Source: Antitrichia curtipendula
Lineage: Eukaryota; Streptophyta; Bryopsida; Hypnales; Leucodontaceae
Length of the DNA: 64,000 nucleotides
Direction: 5' to 3'
NCBI GenBank assembly: GCA_951230915.1
Contig: OX579640.1
Location: 13,288,981 to 13,352,980, forward strand
How positions within the stretch are numbered: position 1 is the stretch's first letter; each line of letters starts with the position of its first letter. Positions 1 to 11,337 of this stretch are shown here, piece by piece. Below the pieces are notes generated by a model. That model ran no database searches, was not told where the DNA came from, and worked only from the letters and a program-made list of their open reading frames with translations. A program made the translations under genes and the position numbers.

Positions 1-638
1 TATTATGCTTTGTGGAATTTAGAGGCTAAAGCTCATTTGGTCTTGTGACATTTTCAATTTGGAGAAAAATGCAAGATCTTATTATTTTACCACTAGGTGA
101 TAAAATTAGGAAAATTAGAATTTGCATTTGAAATAGAAGATTTCAAATTAACCAAGAGAGGTCATCAAATGTAAAAACAACCACTAAAAGACCAAGTGAC
201 TATTCAATGTGCACAACAAATCTTTGATACTTGCATACCAAGTTAATTTTGGTAAGGATGTTCACAAACATTTGACAAAATGTGTGAATATGTACCCTTT
301 GGGTGGAAGTATTAATTATTTTCTATTTGTGTGGGTGATTGGATCAAACATTATGTTGCCCTAAACTTTTGGTGCAATCTCAGCAACTTCAAACAACATG
401 CGCAAAATTGCTCCCCTACTTTGAAAATTTAGAAGATATGTTATTAACATAATTATAGAGAATGCAACCATGAAAAAATCCATTTGTAGTGCAAAAATTT
501 TACTGTAAGAGAAGCTAAAGTTTGGTGACCATGTCCAGTAAGGTTGAAAAAAAACTTTTTTTCTAATTGTGAAATTTCTATCTTTCAAAAAGGGGAATTC
601 AAGATTCTTAAATTTTTCCATACATTGACATGATGGTC
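1..638. other. AT-rich intergenic DNA, nothing recognised
   Basis: The sequence is low in GC with short open frames only. I see no domain, splice-bounded exon or terminal repeat. It ends where a TIR element begins at 639. Confidence 0.6.
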
Positions 639-1054
639 TATGGTAGAACCATCCATTACCAACCGGACATTAATAACCAACCTGTAGGGTGCAGCTATTT
701 CCAACCAAGATTCCTACTATAGTTTGGAATGTGATTTTTTTCTCTTTTGTAAGGTTGGCACTATAAAGTCATGATACATGTTCTGATTTAGTGAGCAAGA
801 AAGTAGGAAGGAGTGAGTGGGAAAGTAGTTATGGAATGGTTGAAATTGGAAGCCTCTATATCTTGGGTATGACTTCAGGCCAACTTTTGGCTTCCAAAAT
901 TCTTAGTAAATTCAATTTAAGGATTAAAATCATGAAAACTTGGCAATGTCCATCATTTCTATCTTCTACAGGGTTGTAAATTCACATTACCTTCTACTAC
1001 TCCAGAACATATGCGAAATTGCTTAAGTGGTCGAATATGGGTGGTTCTACCATA
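639..1054 (+). mobile_element. MITE family A, full copy (416 bp)
   Basis: The segment starts with TATGGTAGAACCATCCAT and ends with the near-perfect inverse ATGGGTGGTTCTACCATA, so it has roughly 18-bp terminal inverted repeats. A second copy in inverse orientation at 10912-11337 is about 85-90% identical along its whole length, which fixes both ends. The outermost TA on each side could be a TA target duplication, as in Tc1/mariner-like elements, but this is not proven. The 62-codon open frame inside (from 791) is not conserved in the other copy and looks spurious. Confidence 0.8.
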
Positions 1055-1079
1055 GTACAAATTTGTACAAGACCATTTC

Positions 1080-1390
1080 TAAGAAGTCTTTTGAGATTGC
1101 ACAAAACAAAATAGCCTACTTTCTTAGTACTTTAAAGTGTAGTAAATGTTATAATTTTGTTTCCTTTTATTTGAAAAAATGCTTATGCTCAATATTGTCC
1201 TAATATCGTAAGTTCAGAATTATTGGATCATTATTACAAGCCATGCATGCAACACATGTGTAAATGAGAAAAGCTCCAACGTCTCATTTTTTGCAACGGA
1301 CGCAAATTAAAAGTCTTTCTGTACTTGCCAACACAATAGCTGCATTACTTACAGGTGTGTGTCATGCAAAAAAAGACGCATTTAATAAAA
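1080..1390 (+). repeat. Direct repeat pair, copy 1
   Basis: This stretch resembles 2085-2370 in the same order. Shared landmarks include a 'ctttaaagtg' block, a 'caatattgt' block, GCATGCAA-rich spacing, 'agctccaacg/agctccagcg' and the run 'acttgccaacacaatagct'. Identity is about 70% by eye. The unit is not recognised. It could be an old tandem duplication or two copies of a dispersed element. Confidence 0.55.
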
Positions 1391-2084
1391 TACTGCCATA
1401 TATGAATGCCCGGGATGAGTTGCTCTTGTCCGTCTTTCTTTCGATCTGTGGTCCAGTCTTGTCGGTCTGTTCAGTCCTCTAGCAGGACACTTGTTACTGG
1501 CAGGTTTGTTTTTCATCCCTCTCCAATGAAATCCCATTTTAATTTTTTTTAATTAAATGTGAATAGATTATTAACCGTTAAATTCAAAATAGCAATCTAG
1601 TGTACATTTATAATTTACAGTTTTTTTTCACTACCTTAAAATGCAATAGTTTTTGACAATTTTTCTACAAATATCCCTCAATTTTTTAGGAATTAATGAC
1701 CCTTGGAGGAAGCAAGTTCTTATAGTTATCCTTCATTCATCCCCATGGGGTGAAATTTAGCAAATGACCTTCTAAACTCTAGCCCTAGACAAACATGTAT
1801 TGGATTCTAATTTTGAAACTTTATCTTGAACATTATTGATATCCGTACCTTAAATTTGATTGTTTGTTTTGTTTGATACAGTAAGATCTCCAAAATCGTG
1901 CATCTCCCACTTACATTCTTCATACCATCCAAAAACATTGTTCGAGGAAGGTATATGGGCTTTAGTTGTTTTGTGACATTCCGGCTCATAGTATAATAGT
2001 TATGGATTTTTGAGTTATTTTTTAAATTGAAAAATTATTTATACTTTGAATTTTATCAAACTCTGGCAGCAACACAGGTTACAT

Positions 2085-2370
2085 TCGTACAAACTGAAAT
2101 GACATACCCTCTCGCCACTTTAAAGTGCAGTGAATGCTATAGATTGTTTGTTTTTTCTTTGAAATACTTATATTCAATATTGTAAGTCTAGTATCATCAA
2201 ATTTTTATAGTAACAAATAAACAAGCGTACAGTCAAGCAATGCATGCAATCCACATGCATGAACAAAAGAAGCTCCAGCGGGGGTTTTGCAGTCAACGAA
2301 AACAGTAAATCTTTTTGTACTTGCCAGCACAATAGCTACATGTGTATTTCATGCAGTAGAGATGCATAGA
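2085..2370 (+). repeat. Direct repeat pair, copy 2
   Basis: This is the second copy of the segment at 1080-1390, more diverged and with small indels. It shares 'tgtacttgccagcacaatag' near its end. No coding potential is visible in either copy. Confidence 0.55.
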
Positions 2371-4880
2371 AAGCCAACTTTTAGATTGGTTATGAACAAA
2401 TTTATCTTCTCCTATATAAAAATTCATAATTGATCCAAACGTTGACTATCCAAAATAGCATGTTAAAAAATTTGAAATAAAATAATGAAATCTCCTTTCA
2501 ATTTACAACAAGACCCAAAAAGAAATTCAAAATAAAATAAAATACCTTATTTAGTTATCTAAACAAATTTAAACACAATTCATTTACCTATACATGCAAG
2601 CACCTCATATCAAAAGTAGTTGATCAAATAAAACAAAAGCATTCATAAGGATTAAAAACATACCTTTGGATTTCCGATAAAATAATGAGTCAACTTCCAA
2701 TTCAATATTGATAATAGCTAAATCCACGACTTAGAGATTCAATCCTCTAGAACAATTGTCAAGGCAAAATCAACACATTTGTCAAGACATTGGTTACTTT
2801 CAAGTTCTCCAAGTAAAGAATACTCTTATATGAGATTTATGATTAGTTTTTGTACACTAAACAATGAAGTTAGGGCCATTTTATAAGTCACTAATTTCTT
2901 AACATTTTACACTAGACAAATATTTATTGACATTGTACAAGGATGCAATAATTTTCATCAACCTAGAGCCATGTATTGTATACGAGTTGGATTGGTGCAC
3001 CAATTCATGGCCCACTTCAAAGAGTCGTATGTGCCTCTATGTGGACAAGAGCCAAGACAAGAGGTAACTTTTCTAGGTAAGTTCACCTAATTGTGAAGGC
3101 AACCTAATTCCACTATATTGTGTAGAACAAACCAATTAACAAAAAAGTGAGATCTCAACATCATCAATTGCATGCAAGGACAATTACTTGTGTCCAAACA
3201 TTTAAAATAATAATACTTCTAAAACGACAATTAGCAATAAAGAATTGCTAGAGTAATTGAAGATAAAGTAGATGTACCTTATTCTATCATTGCATCGAAT
3301 AGGGTCCAAACGACTTCCTCGCATTCATTTCAATCCAAGAATTAAAGAGTGTACATGGTCTTTTATTACTTTGGGTAAAATGATAAGGAATCATTTACAA
3401 CCCTAGATTCTTGTTCCAAAATGAATATAGAAAGTACACTAACAACTTTGCATACATAGACAAAATAAAGTATATGTACATGGATAGTGATGGTGTGTAC
3501 CATTCTTTGGTGCTAAATAACCTAGGGCTTTCAACTCAAGACATGTTTCTTTATTGTCATAAATTGAGCTAGGTTAGAAAACAAAGATTTGGAGTTTTAA
3601 TGAATTTGTGAAGAAAAAGTTAAAATATTCATATCAAATACAAGCTACACATATCAAATTTGAAAATTTCATAATAGGTCCATATTATAGTGGAGAGCAT
3701 CATAATGTCAAAGACAAATACCATGTCATCTTATCATTAGAAAATTAGTACACCATGGCTGCAATCCCAAAGTTATATTTGCAATGAAACATCATATTTT
3801 AGGAGATTTTCATTAGGGGTAGAAACCAGAAGACTGCGGAACCTTCATTTCATTAGTTGCTCAAACTACAAGAAGATCCATTTTATGGCTAAAATTGAGG
3901 TAAGTGTAAGGAGCTGGGGTTGCCGTAATACCGTAGAAAAGCCTAGTCAGTGATTCAGTGAAAGCATCTTCTTTATGGAAAAAAATCAATAACAAGGGAA
4001 TTTTCATCACCATGAGCTGCAAAGTAACACTCTCCAGAAACTCTAGAAAAACAGGCAGAATCGTATGAAATCATCCAAGTCTGGCAGCGTAGGGGGTTTA
4101 GGGGTTAAGCTCACCGCAAGAACAAAACGGCAGCCAATTGAGAGAAGAGTGCTTGTCCATGTACACTCCAGCTCCACACTCTCGTTGCTATAACCAGAGG
4201 CACAATGCTTGTTAGACAGAACATGCCAACCCCAAACCAAACCCTAAATCCTAAATATGCAGGGACCAACACGTTCAAGCAGTGAAAGAGACTCCCACAG
4301 ACGATCCGCTACGCCAAAAGGAATACAAAATTAAACCCCAGTTTTATATTTCACAGCAACAGGCTCTGGAATTGGTTCACATTTGGTGTGCACAAAGAGG
4401 AACATCCTTTCCCACTAAGCAAGAGTTTCAGTAATTGTTCAGTAAGGCAACATACCATACAACGCAAGCAAGCACAAGAACTTTCAAGTATCGAAATTAA
4501 CAAAACTAAATTAACAAGTATCAATATTTTCAACAAGAGAATCAAGAGCACGGTCAATTGCGGGTCACTCTCAGGGCACCTCATCTGAAGTCTTCCCACC
4601 ATAAAGCAATCTTCGAATTGCAAGAAACCCAGACGCACAGTGCTGAAATGCACCCGTGAAAGATGGAAAACTATTTTAAAGCTCACAAAGCTCAGAAAAA
4701 GCTCCTTCAATAGGGCTGGATGCAGCCATTAGATAATTTCAGCCCAAATCTCCAAATCTCTTCATGGGAATCACGCAGCAAAACTCTTGACCAAGATTTG
4801 AAGCAGGGTAATGCAAAACAAAACCAGACGCTTGAATCGAAGAAGACGGCACAAAGAGCCAGGAGCGCCTGGACAATACA
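2371..4880. other. Intergenic DNA without recognised genes
   Basis: AT-rich up to about 3.8 kb. From 3.8 to 4.9 kb the composition is more mixed, with a 'ggggtttaggggttaagc'-like stretch near 4088 that resembles the right end of the Harbinger-like MITEs. The open frames here (up to 119 codons on the minus strand at 4351-4710) show no domain and no splice-site support. Confidence 0.5.
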
Positions 4881-4944
4881 TCTCACGGCCAGGGCCTGAT
4901 CTCACGGACAGGGCCTGATCTCACGGACAGGGCCTGATCTCACT
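4881..4944 (+). repeat. 19-bp tandem repeat, about 3.4 copies
   Basis: Units of TCTCACGGACAGGGCCTGA run head to tail from 4881; the first unit carries one change (C for A at unit position 10). The repeat is GC-rich compared with its AT-rich surroundings. No function is evident. Confidence 0.9.
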
Positions 4945-4959
4945 TTGGTTTTGTGGACA

Positions 4960-5177
4960 CTTGGAATGGAAATAATATATTTGGATTCTTGAATGGATTG
5001 GAAAGTCACTAAAGAGTATTAAGCTACAAGCTATGTCGTTCTAATATGATCGGTACAAGACTAGCTAGGTTGCAATTATACTTCAATTCTTATCGAACAC
5101 CCTAATTTCAACAAAACATGTAAGAAAATCTTAGTAATGAATTCATCAAAATATTGGATGCAATGTAATGGCTTTTA
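4960..5177 (+). promoter_or_regulatory. Duplicated 5' flank of the decayed S1-like gene
   Basis: This flank matches the DNA upstream of the better S1-like copy at about 17915-18233. Shared landmarks are 'atttggattcttgaatg', 'cctaatttcaacaaaacatg' and 'attggatgcaa'. The duplication therefore covers the promoter side as well as the coding part. Here the flank is cut from the start codon by a 951-bp MITE at 5178. Confidence 0.65.
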
Positions 5178-6128
5178 CCCCCTAAATGTATTTGACTATG
5201 TTTTCATCAAAAACGCTCTGTAATTGTCATTTCTAGGATAAGACCCAAATTTTTGAAATAAATCATTTTTGGACACATGTAACCATAGGATTTTGTAGTA
5301 CAATGGTTTGAAAAGATGTAGAAAATTTTTCAGAATTTTCTACAGTGTAGATTGCAAGATATTAGTGTTTGAAATGACAAAAATCCTTTTTTGACCTTGC
5401 AAAAAAACGGGCAGCTGCACTTCAGAAGGTCATATTTATATAAAAAAAAGTTCAAAATGGTGGTTGCTCTTGGGATGCATTTTGCAAGTCAAGTTGGCTA
5501 CATGCTTGAAAATTTTCAGATCATTTGGAGTTGTAGATGATATAGGAAAAAAATAGTAAGCAAAAAGAAATATAAAATGATTCAGAATACCAAATTGTTA
5601 ATAATTTATTTATGGAATTGAAAATTTTCAATTCCAAAATGGTTGGAATGTTGTGATAAACAATCTACACCCATTTTATTTTATTTTAAAACTTAAAAGT
5701 ATTGAAAATTGAGTTAAATTAAAGGACTTCAAAGTTCATTTTAAAGTAGAGAATCCATAACTATTCACAAACTACCCACAAACTAAAACTCCCATAACTT
5801 TCATCTCATTAATCCAAATGGAATGTTTCAAAGCTTTCCATATATATACACATCTGGAGAACCAATTTTAAATTCTAAATTCTAAAAAAAAGTGATTTAT
5901 CAAGAAGTTTTGTTTCTGCCCGGGCTGCTCGCCGAGCAATGAAAACAACATATCATACCATAACTTTTTAATTGTGTAGTCAAAAGCTATGAAAGTTGTT
6001 GGGCCTTAAAGCTACTCCTTGGGAAAATGTTGTGTGAAAATTTCAAAGAAAAACAAACAAACTCCATTTGTAGTGAGCTGCCCAAAATTGCTATGTTGCC
6101 AAAAAAACGCAATTTGGGTGTTTAGCGG
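5178..6128 (+). mobile_element. Harbinger-like MITE (family H), complete 951-bp copy
   Basis: The element starts CCCCCTAAATG and ends GTTTAGCGG, and is flanked by the trinucleotide TTA on both sides (5175-5177 and 6129-6131). The related empty site is visible at about 18225-18245, where the duplicated flank reads 'ggctt TTA aagcgtgcaa' with one TTA and no insert. A 3-bp TTA duplication with short TIRs is the signature of PIF/Harbinger-type elements. Related copies lie at 12467, 15444, 16870 and 57112. No transposase is present, so it would depend on an enzyme supplied elsewhere. Confidence 0.85.
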
Positions 6129-6170
6129 TTAAAGGATGCAATGCAAGAAAGTGATTCAATATTTGACACC

Positions 6171-6340
6171 ATGGAATCTTATCTCACTTCTATTGGTAGA
6201 AAAGTATTCATCTTTCTAATTTCTATTTGGATGATGTCCTAAACACTTTCTGGGACTATTATCAATGCAACAACTAAAGGACAACTTCGTCGACTTCTAT
6301 TGCACGCAACTCTGATTAAGATTTACAATATCTTTGGAGA
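6171..6340 (+). pseudogene. S1-like gene copy A, broken first exon
   Basis: The reading frame opens ATGGAATCTTATCTC exactly as in the better copy at 18269 and encodes the same start (MESYLTS.GRK) and signal-peptide core. It hits a TAA at codon 24, inside the hydrophobic segment. Homology breaks at about 6340, where the sequence jumps to DNA that lies at 19338 in the other copy. About 0.9 kb, covering most of exon 1 and part of the intron, is therefore missing. It is a dead duplicate. Confidence 0.8.
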
Positions 6341-7545
6341 CTCATATTACAACCAGCATCTATTTTTAGTTATTAACGATATTTAATTAAATTATGCAAA
6401 TGAGTTGTCTTTGATGAACACTATAATTTGGGACATGAATAGATTGTTGCTTACTCTACTTGTTTAAGTTTAAGAATTTAACGAGTACAAAATATTTTGA
6501 CTTACCTTGTAACAATATGGAATCACTTTTCAATGAAAATACACATCTTTATAATGTTTGCATATAGTATCCAAAATTTAAGAATTTAACAAGCACAAAA
6601 TATTTTGACTTACCCTGTAACAATATGGAATCACTTTTCAATGAAAAGACACTTCTTCATAATGTTTGCATATCATACTACTAAAATCATAACTCCCTCA
6701 GTAATATCACAAATGCTATCATTAATACTAGGGGCTGGTGCTTGCTATGCTACACATTCATTGTATCACATATTGGTAAAATTTTGATATATTTGAATAG
6801 AATTCATGATAATGATTTCAATAAGTCTTTAAAATAATTATTTTAAATATTTTGTAAAAATATTTTCAATCATGCATACATAAAAATTGTATTTTCACAT
6901 AATGTGATATTAACCAAATAGAGTAGTAGTTTCCATCACCTCTTAAGTTGTTCACAAAGTTTTTGAGATTTACAAGTTTTTCTTTTCAATTCTTCAATTT
7001 GGGTTGGAATGCCATTGTTTGTAACAATTGAGTCAAATTTCTTATGCATTCTAATGTATGTGTATCTTTTACAGTATTCACCATTGCATATTATATTTCA
7101 TTCATCATTCAATAAATTTCTATTGTACATTTCAATATATGCTTACTTATTAAGAAAATTATACAAAGATTTTTTGTCATTTTTATCCATCAAAAACCTA
7201 TGCATTTTTTCCTACCATTAATATCATTTTTGAACTTTAGGATTGGATCTTTTTGTCAACTATAATTGCAACTACCTTATACACTTAAAAATTATTAAAA
7301 TTCTTGAATCTAAGCTTTTACTTGCAATGGTTTCCGTGCATAAGGAAATATAACATTAAGAATGCCTTTGTAGACAAGACACTACAACTTTTACGATTAA
7401 GAATATTGAGTTGGAAAAAATAAACTCAAAGCAATTCAACCATTCCAATGACATCAATTACACTAATATATCTCACCAGAGAAGCCACATACTAATAGTT
7501 CCTACTAATACAACCACAAACTTAGTGTCACTTTTTAATTTATTT
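6341..7545 (+). repeat. Intron-derived duplicate of 19338-20000
   Basis: This runs collinear with 19338-20000, the first intron of the S1-like gene. Shared landmarks are 'ggagactcatattacaacc', 'gtagacaagaca' and 'agcaattcaaccattccaa'. A local duplication of about 60 bp is also present (around 6470-6540 and 6577-6650). It contains no gene of its own. Confidence 0.7.
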
Positions 7546-7548
7546 TTA

Positions 7549-8197
7549 ACCCTTAAATACCTTACTAGGCACCAAATTTTGGTGATGACAATACTTTGAA
7601 GTTAAATAAAACCTAAACAAATTATTATTTTTAATATTTTATATTCATGAAAATTTTATTTTGAAGTCTAGCTTTAGCATCAAATATCTGATTTTGAAAA
7701 TGATTGATTATAATTTTTCTATTCAATATTTTGTGCAAGGGTGTCCACTGCAATCTTGACTTTCCGTAATGGGGAGGGTTCTTGGAAATGAGCTTCAAGT
7801 AGATCTTGGAGAAAAAATCACATTAAAAATTCTTTAAGAAAAATTGTAAAGTAGATTTTGAGAAGCCATAAATTGATTGGGTGTGTGCATGTTGGACCCT
7901 TTTTCCTCATATTTTTTGGGTGGCCAACTTTTTAGATTTGACATGTGAAAAGAGGATTGAAAGACTTCAAATCACTTTTGCAATTTTAACACCCTCATGA
8001 TCAAACATTATAATCTTTCAATCCATATTAAGTGATATTGTTGTGGATTTTTCTCCTGTGTGATGTCTAACATGTCTAGTTCGAATTTTCTTCAGTTACA
8101 ATTCAAAAATAATTGATACAACTTATCAAAATGTTGTCTTTTTTTCAATTTAGAGCAAATTCCAGGAAGCTCAAAACAGGCCTTGGGCATTTAGGGG
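7549..8197 (+). mobile_element. TTA-flanked MITE, 649 bp, second insertion in copy A
   Basis: It begins ACCCTTAAATACC, ends GGGCATTTAGGGG, and is flanked by TTA at 7546-7548 and 8198-8200. The matching place in the better copy (around 20015, 'atttatttttagatt') has no insertion, so a second empty/filled comparison supports mobility. The TIRs resemble family H, but the interior differs. It carries no coding capacity. Confidence 0.7.
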
Positions 8198-8287
8198 TTA
8201 AGTGAACATGACTACAATTATACAGTAAAATTTCAACCCTGCACTTATTTCAATACATTGCAAATAGTATGAGTTTAGTAACTGTGA

Positions 8288-8327
8288 ATACAAACCCCTA
8301 AACCCTAAATCCTAAACCCTAAACCCT
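8288..8327 (+). repeat. Interstitial telomere-like CCCTAAA tract, copy A
   Basis: Four to five imperfect CCCTAAA/CCCTAAAT units lie just before the splice acceptor of the broken exon 2. The other copy has the same tract at the same place (20087-20127). The tract is thus part of the duplicated intron and not an independent telomere insertion. Its C/T runs may act as the pyrimidine tract. Confidence 0.75.
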
Positions 8328-8340
8328 TCCCCTTCATCAG

Positions 8341-8465
8341 AGTCTTACAGTCCTCTGTGTGACATCGAGAAATTCTAGATGTCTTCCAACCAACTCTGTC
8401 AGTGACCAAGTGCAATGTGGACCATCTGCAAGATACAGACTCCTCCGTCATAGAGAAGAAATAAC
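8341..8465 (+). pseudogene. S1-like gene copy A, broken second exon
   Basis: After an acceptor-like 'catcag' the frame reads ..SPLCDIEKF and stops at TAG near 8376; the better copy reads ..CPLCDIRNN here. Further on, a shifted frame keeps D..QC.......LLR, which matches the better copy's DIQCAWRVDANGIHLLR. Homology fades by about 8465, next to the tail of an unrelated minus-strand gene remnant. Confidence 0.7.
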
Positions 8466-8479
8466 ACAATTTAATGTAC

Positions 8480-10400
8480 TGGCATAACCTTGCTGAATAC
8501 GGCTTAAACGTCAAATCCAAACTTGCTACGGCAATACGAGGGGTTGTTATCTTCTTTGAAGCTTCCTCACTGATTTCATTCAACTTCTGTAGATCAATGG
8601 AAACAACTTCTGGCCATTGGGGCACTTTGGGATTTTATACAAAACATGAGATGCACCCATTCAACCAAGTTAGAGATCTCAGTGACACGAAGACAGCGAT
8701 CATGAAGCCAGGAGATTGCATTCAGAAGCTTCATGAATTTCAAACACGGAGAGAACATAGTTACCGTAAACAACATCTGCCACCACAAGCCAAACCAGAT
8801 CAGATCTGAGTCTAGGTTTGAAAGAACAACAACTGTTTGAATTCCGGTGCTAAAACCGCTGAACTGCGCGCAAGGCCTGCACTTTACTCGCCGGAGCCAC
8901 AATCCAAGACACCATTGACTTGTATGTAGTTTCAAGTGCAGCCAGGAGAGCTTTTCTGATGTCCTGCAATTATCTAGCTCTATGCACTTGAGCACTGCTA
9001 CTGCTCCAGAACATATGCGGAATTACTTAAGTGGTCGACTATGGGTGGTTCTACCATACAGCGAGTGAAGAATTGACCACCACAGACAGCAATAAGACTT
9101 GCTATAACAGCTGGACAGCACCAGGCCGCACAAGGACCTGAAAGAACAAGCAGTAGTGGAGGATCGGCTTGTGACTTCCAACATACCTTCCAAAATAACA
9201 TCTTTTATGTAATTTGGTTGGAGACAAACAAGTTCTCCAAATTCTGTATATACATTAGTATCTGTGAATGTGATGGAGAAATAAATAAAGGAGTCTTACT
9301 TACCGCAGGTTGGGTATGACGAAGGCAAGGCACTAACTTAGTTGTGGCCACACTTAATTGATTCATACTTGGCAAAAGTATGTTGCTTCGATTACTGTCA
9401 TCATGATAGGCGCCAAATGGCTCTGCAGCATCTGGATTGATCATCAGTCATTTGGCAGAAATTCTCCAGTCGCAATGCGCTGAGCTTTGAAGGTGAGGAA
9501 ACGTAGCATCCATATCATTCTGCCAATCCCGCTATTAGTCCATCCTGGATAATTATAACCTGAAATCAGGATTTGTGGAAGTCAACAAATGTCGACTCTT
9601 TTGACACATCCAAAGAACATTGTTGTAGTGTAGTGATTGATCTAAGCAAGCAAGCAGTGGCAAGAAGTCCCTTAGTTTCCTCACACCACCGTCATGAAAA
9701 TGCATTGACAAGCAAAAATTTAAAAGACAGCTCTAGCAAGAACCTGTAGAGAAAGAAGTCACTGTTGATCAACAACTACCGAAGGAAAATTCTTCACCGG
9801 ACACATTGAAGGCTTCAATCCTTACTTCCAGGGTTTAGTACAAAAAAATTATAGAGCTTCAAGCATCTGAGTGAGCAAGTGACACCCAATATAAAAATCA
9901 TTCAACACAAAAACTGAAGAAGTGACCTGTAGCAGGGGCACAGTAAATTGCGGGAGCCTGCTTCTTGCATGAACCTCGAATTCCAAAACAATGCATTGCA
10001 TCTGCAATCATTGAATTAAAAATCTATATCTATATCTATCTCTCTGTATAGATCATTAATACATGTCAAGTAAACTGATTGAAACACCCGAATGTAAAAC
10101 TCAACTTAGCTTACACTGACTTCAGATTGAGTGATGTAATATTCACATCCTTCTACTAACACTTTTAAATAGCTCAGACAACCTTCGTTTTTCATCTTTT
10201 TTTCAGACTGAGGGTCTTAACTGACAGGTTCTTCAAGAAGGGGCAGCAGGTGTTGAGGCAGCGCCAGTATGTCTAAGAATAACTTAGCTGCTACCAGAGA
10301 CGGAGCCTGTGGATGCAATTCGAGATGCCGGAGCTGTCTACTACATAAAGAGTTCACCACATAGCTTCACTCCATATTCTGAACCACCAATTCTTTGACC
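8480..10400 (-). pseudogene. Broken multi-exon gene, identity unknown
   Basis: Reading the minus strand from about 10400 down gives a series of protein-like stretches beside splice-like sites. They include ELHPQAPSLVAAKLFLDIL (about 10222-10325), DAMHCFGIRGSCKKQAPAI (exon-like, 9927-10001), RKLRDFLPLLACLDQSLHYN and NYPGWTNSGIGRMIWMLRFL (within about 9304-9743, donor GCG|GTAAGT), EPFGAYHDDSNRSNILLPS, and DIRKALLAALETTYKSMVSW (about 8850-8950). Single-base frameshifts near 9556 and 9440, in-frame stops and a MITE end at 8998-9058 break it. Composition and hydrophobic pattern look like a genuine conserved protein, but I cannot name the family. It could also be the 3' part of a larger gene lost on its 5' side. 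Confidence 0.5.
8998..9058 (+). mobile_element. MITE family A, solo right end inserted in gene remnant
   Basis: About 60 bp match the right end of the element at 639-1054: the block 'ccagaacatatgcggaatta', the block 'acttaagtggtcgac', then the terminal repeat ending GGTTCTACCATA. The left part is absent. It interrupts the minus-strand gene remnant. Confidence 0.75.
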
Positions 10401-10419
10401 TGCATTCAGATAAGGTAGG

Positions 10420-10720
10420 GGGCTGTTAAAGCAACGCTTTAAGAGCTGATTGCATTTTCAGGGAAGCTAAACTCCTTGGAACACTTTTCAGTAAATTTTA
10501 CTAGGAAGGAAAATGGAATTGGCATGTAATCCAAGTCGTTTCATATTTTTTGGACCTTTGTGGAATTAGTTACAAATTTTTGAAGTTGAAACGGATTGGT
10601 TTCTAAAAGCGAACCCCTCCTGAAATGTCCAAGGCTGGTACATTGAGGAAAGTAAAATGTACCTCTGTGTTAGAGGTCGCTTTTAGAGCCAAGTCAGTTT
10701 TACAGACCCCTACTTTACTC
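10420..10720. repeat. Diverged repeat sharing an AAAGCG-ended family
   Basis: The block around 10505-10550 ('aatggaattggcatgtaatc', 'caagtcgtttcatattttt') matches 14215-14260, inside the element at 14113-14525, and more weakly 12250-12290. 'cgctttaagagc' near 10434 and 'cgcttttagagc' near 10678 may be the ends. Boundaries are uncertain. Confidence 0.4.
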
Positions 10721-10864
10721 TCCATATCAAAAATTCCGCAAAAGTTCATTTTGTAAGTAAAAACAATGTCACTAAATAAAAGAGTTATGTCTCATTTGCT
10801 CATAGGTAGCCACTGTGGTAATAAACAGTCCTCAGGGGGGATCAGCTGCAAAACAGACGTTGCC

Positions 10865-10946
10865 ATTAATTATGGTAGAACCACCCATAGTCGACCACTT
10901 AAGCAATTAATTATGGTAGAACCACCCATAGTTGACCACTTAAGCA
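10865..10946 (-). repeat. 41-bp tandem duplication of a MITE end
   Basis: Two head-to-tail 41-bp units (10865-10905, 10906-10946) each carry ATTAATTATGGTAGAACC followed by the subterminal block of family A. They differ at one base (GTCGAC versus GTTGAC). The second unit is the terminus of the full element at 10912-11337. Confidence 0.85.
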
Positions 10947-11337
10947 ATTCCGCATATGTTCTGAAGCAGTAGAAGGCAATGTGAATTTATAGCCCTACAG
11001 GAAGATAGAAATTATATGCATTGCCAAGTTTTCATGATTTTTTTCCTTAAATTGAATTTACTATGAATTTTGGAAGCCAAAAGTTGGCCTCAGTCCATAT
11101 CCAAGATATAGAGTCTTCCAATTTCGACCATTCTATAACTACTTTCCCACTTATTGCTTCCTACTTTCTTGCTCACTAAATCAAGACATGTGTCGTGACT
11201 TTATAGTGCCAACCTTGCAAAAGAGAAAAAATCACATTCCAAATTATGGTTGGAATTTGTACCAGCCTTGGTTGGAAATAGATGCACCCTACATGTTGGT
11301 TATTGATGGCCGGTTGGTAATGGGTGGTTATACTGTA
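10912..11337 (-). mobile_element. MITE family A, full copy in inverse orientation
   Basis: This 426-bp segment is the reverse complement of 639-1054 with small indels. Together the two form a widely spaced inverted repeat about 9.9 kb apart. Its left end in element orientation has drifted (TACAGTATAACCACCCAT instead of TATGGTAGAACCATCCAT). The 93-codon open frame from 11188 crosses its border and is not a gene. Confidence 0.8.

Noticed and set aside
4351..4710. 119-codon minus-strand frame
   Set aside because: Leucine- and cysteine-rich composition from pyrimidine-rich DNA; overlapping frames on the other strand; no homology recognised.
8288..8327. Independent telomere-repair insertion
   Set aside because: The same tract stands at the same intron position in the paralogous copy, so it was duplicated with the gene.
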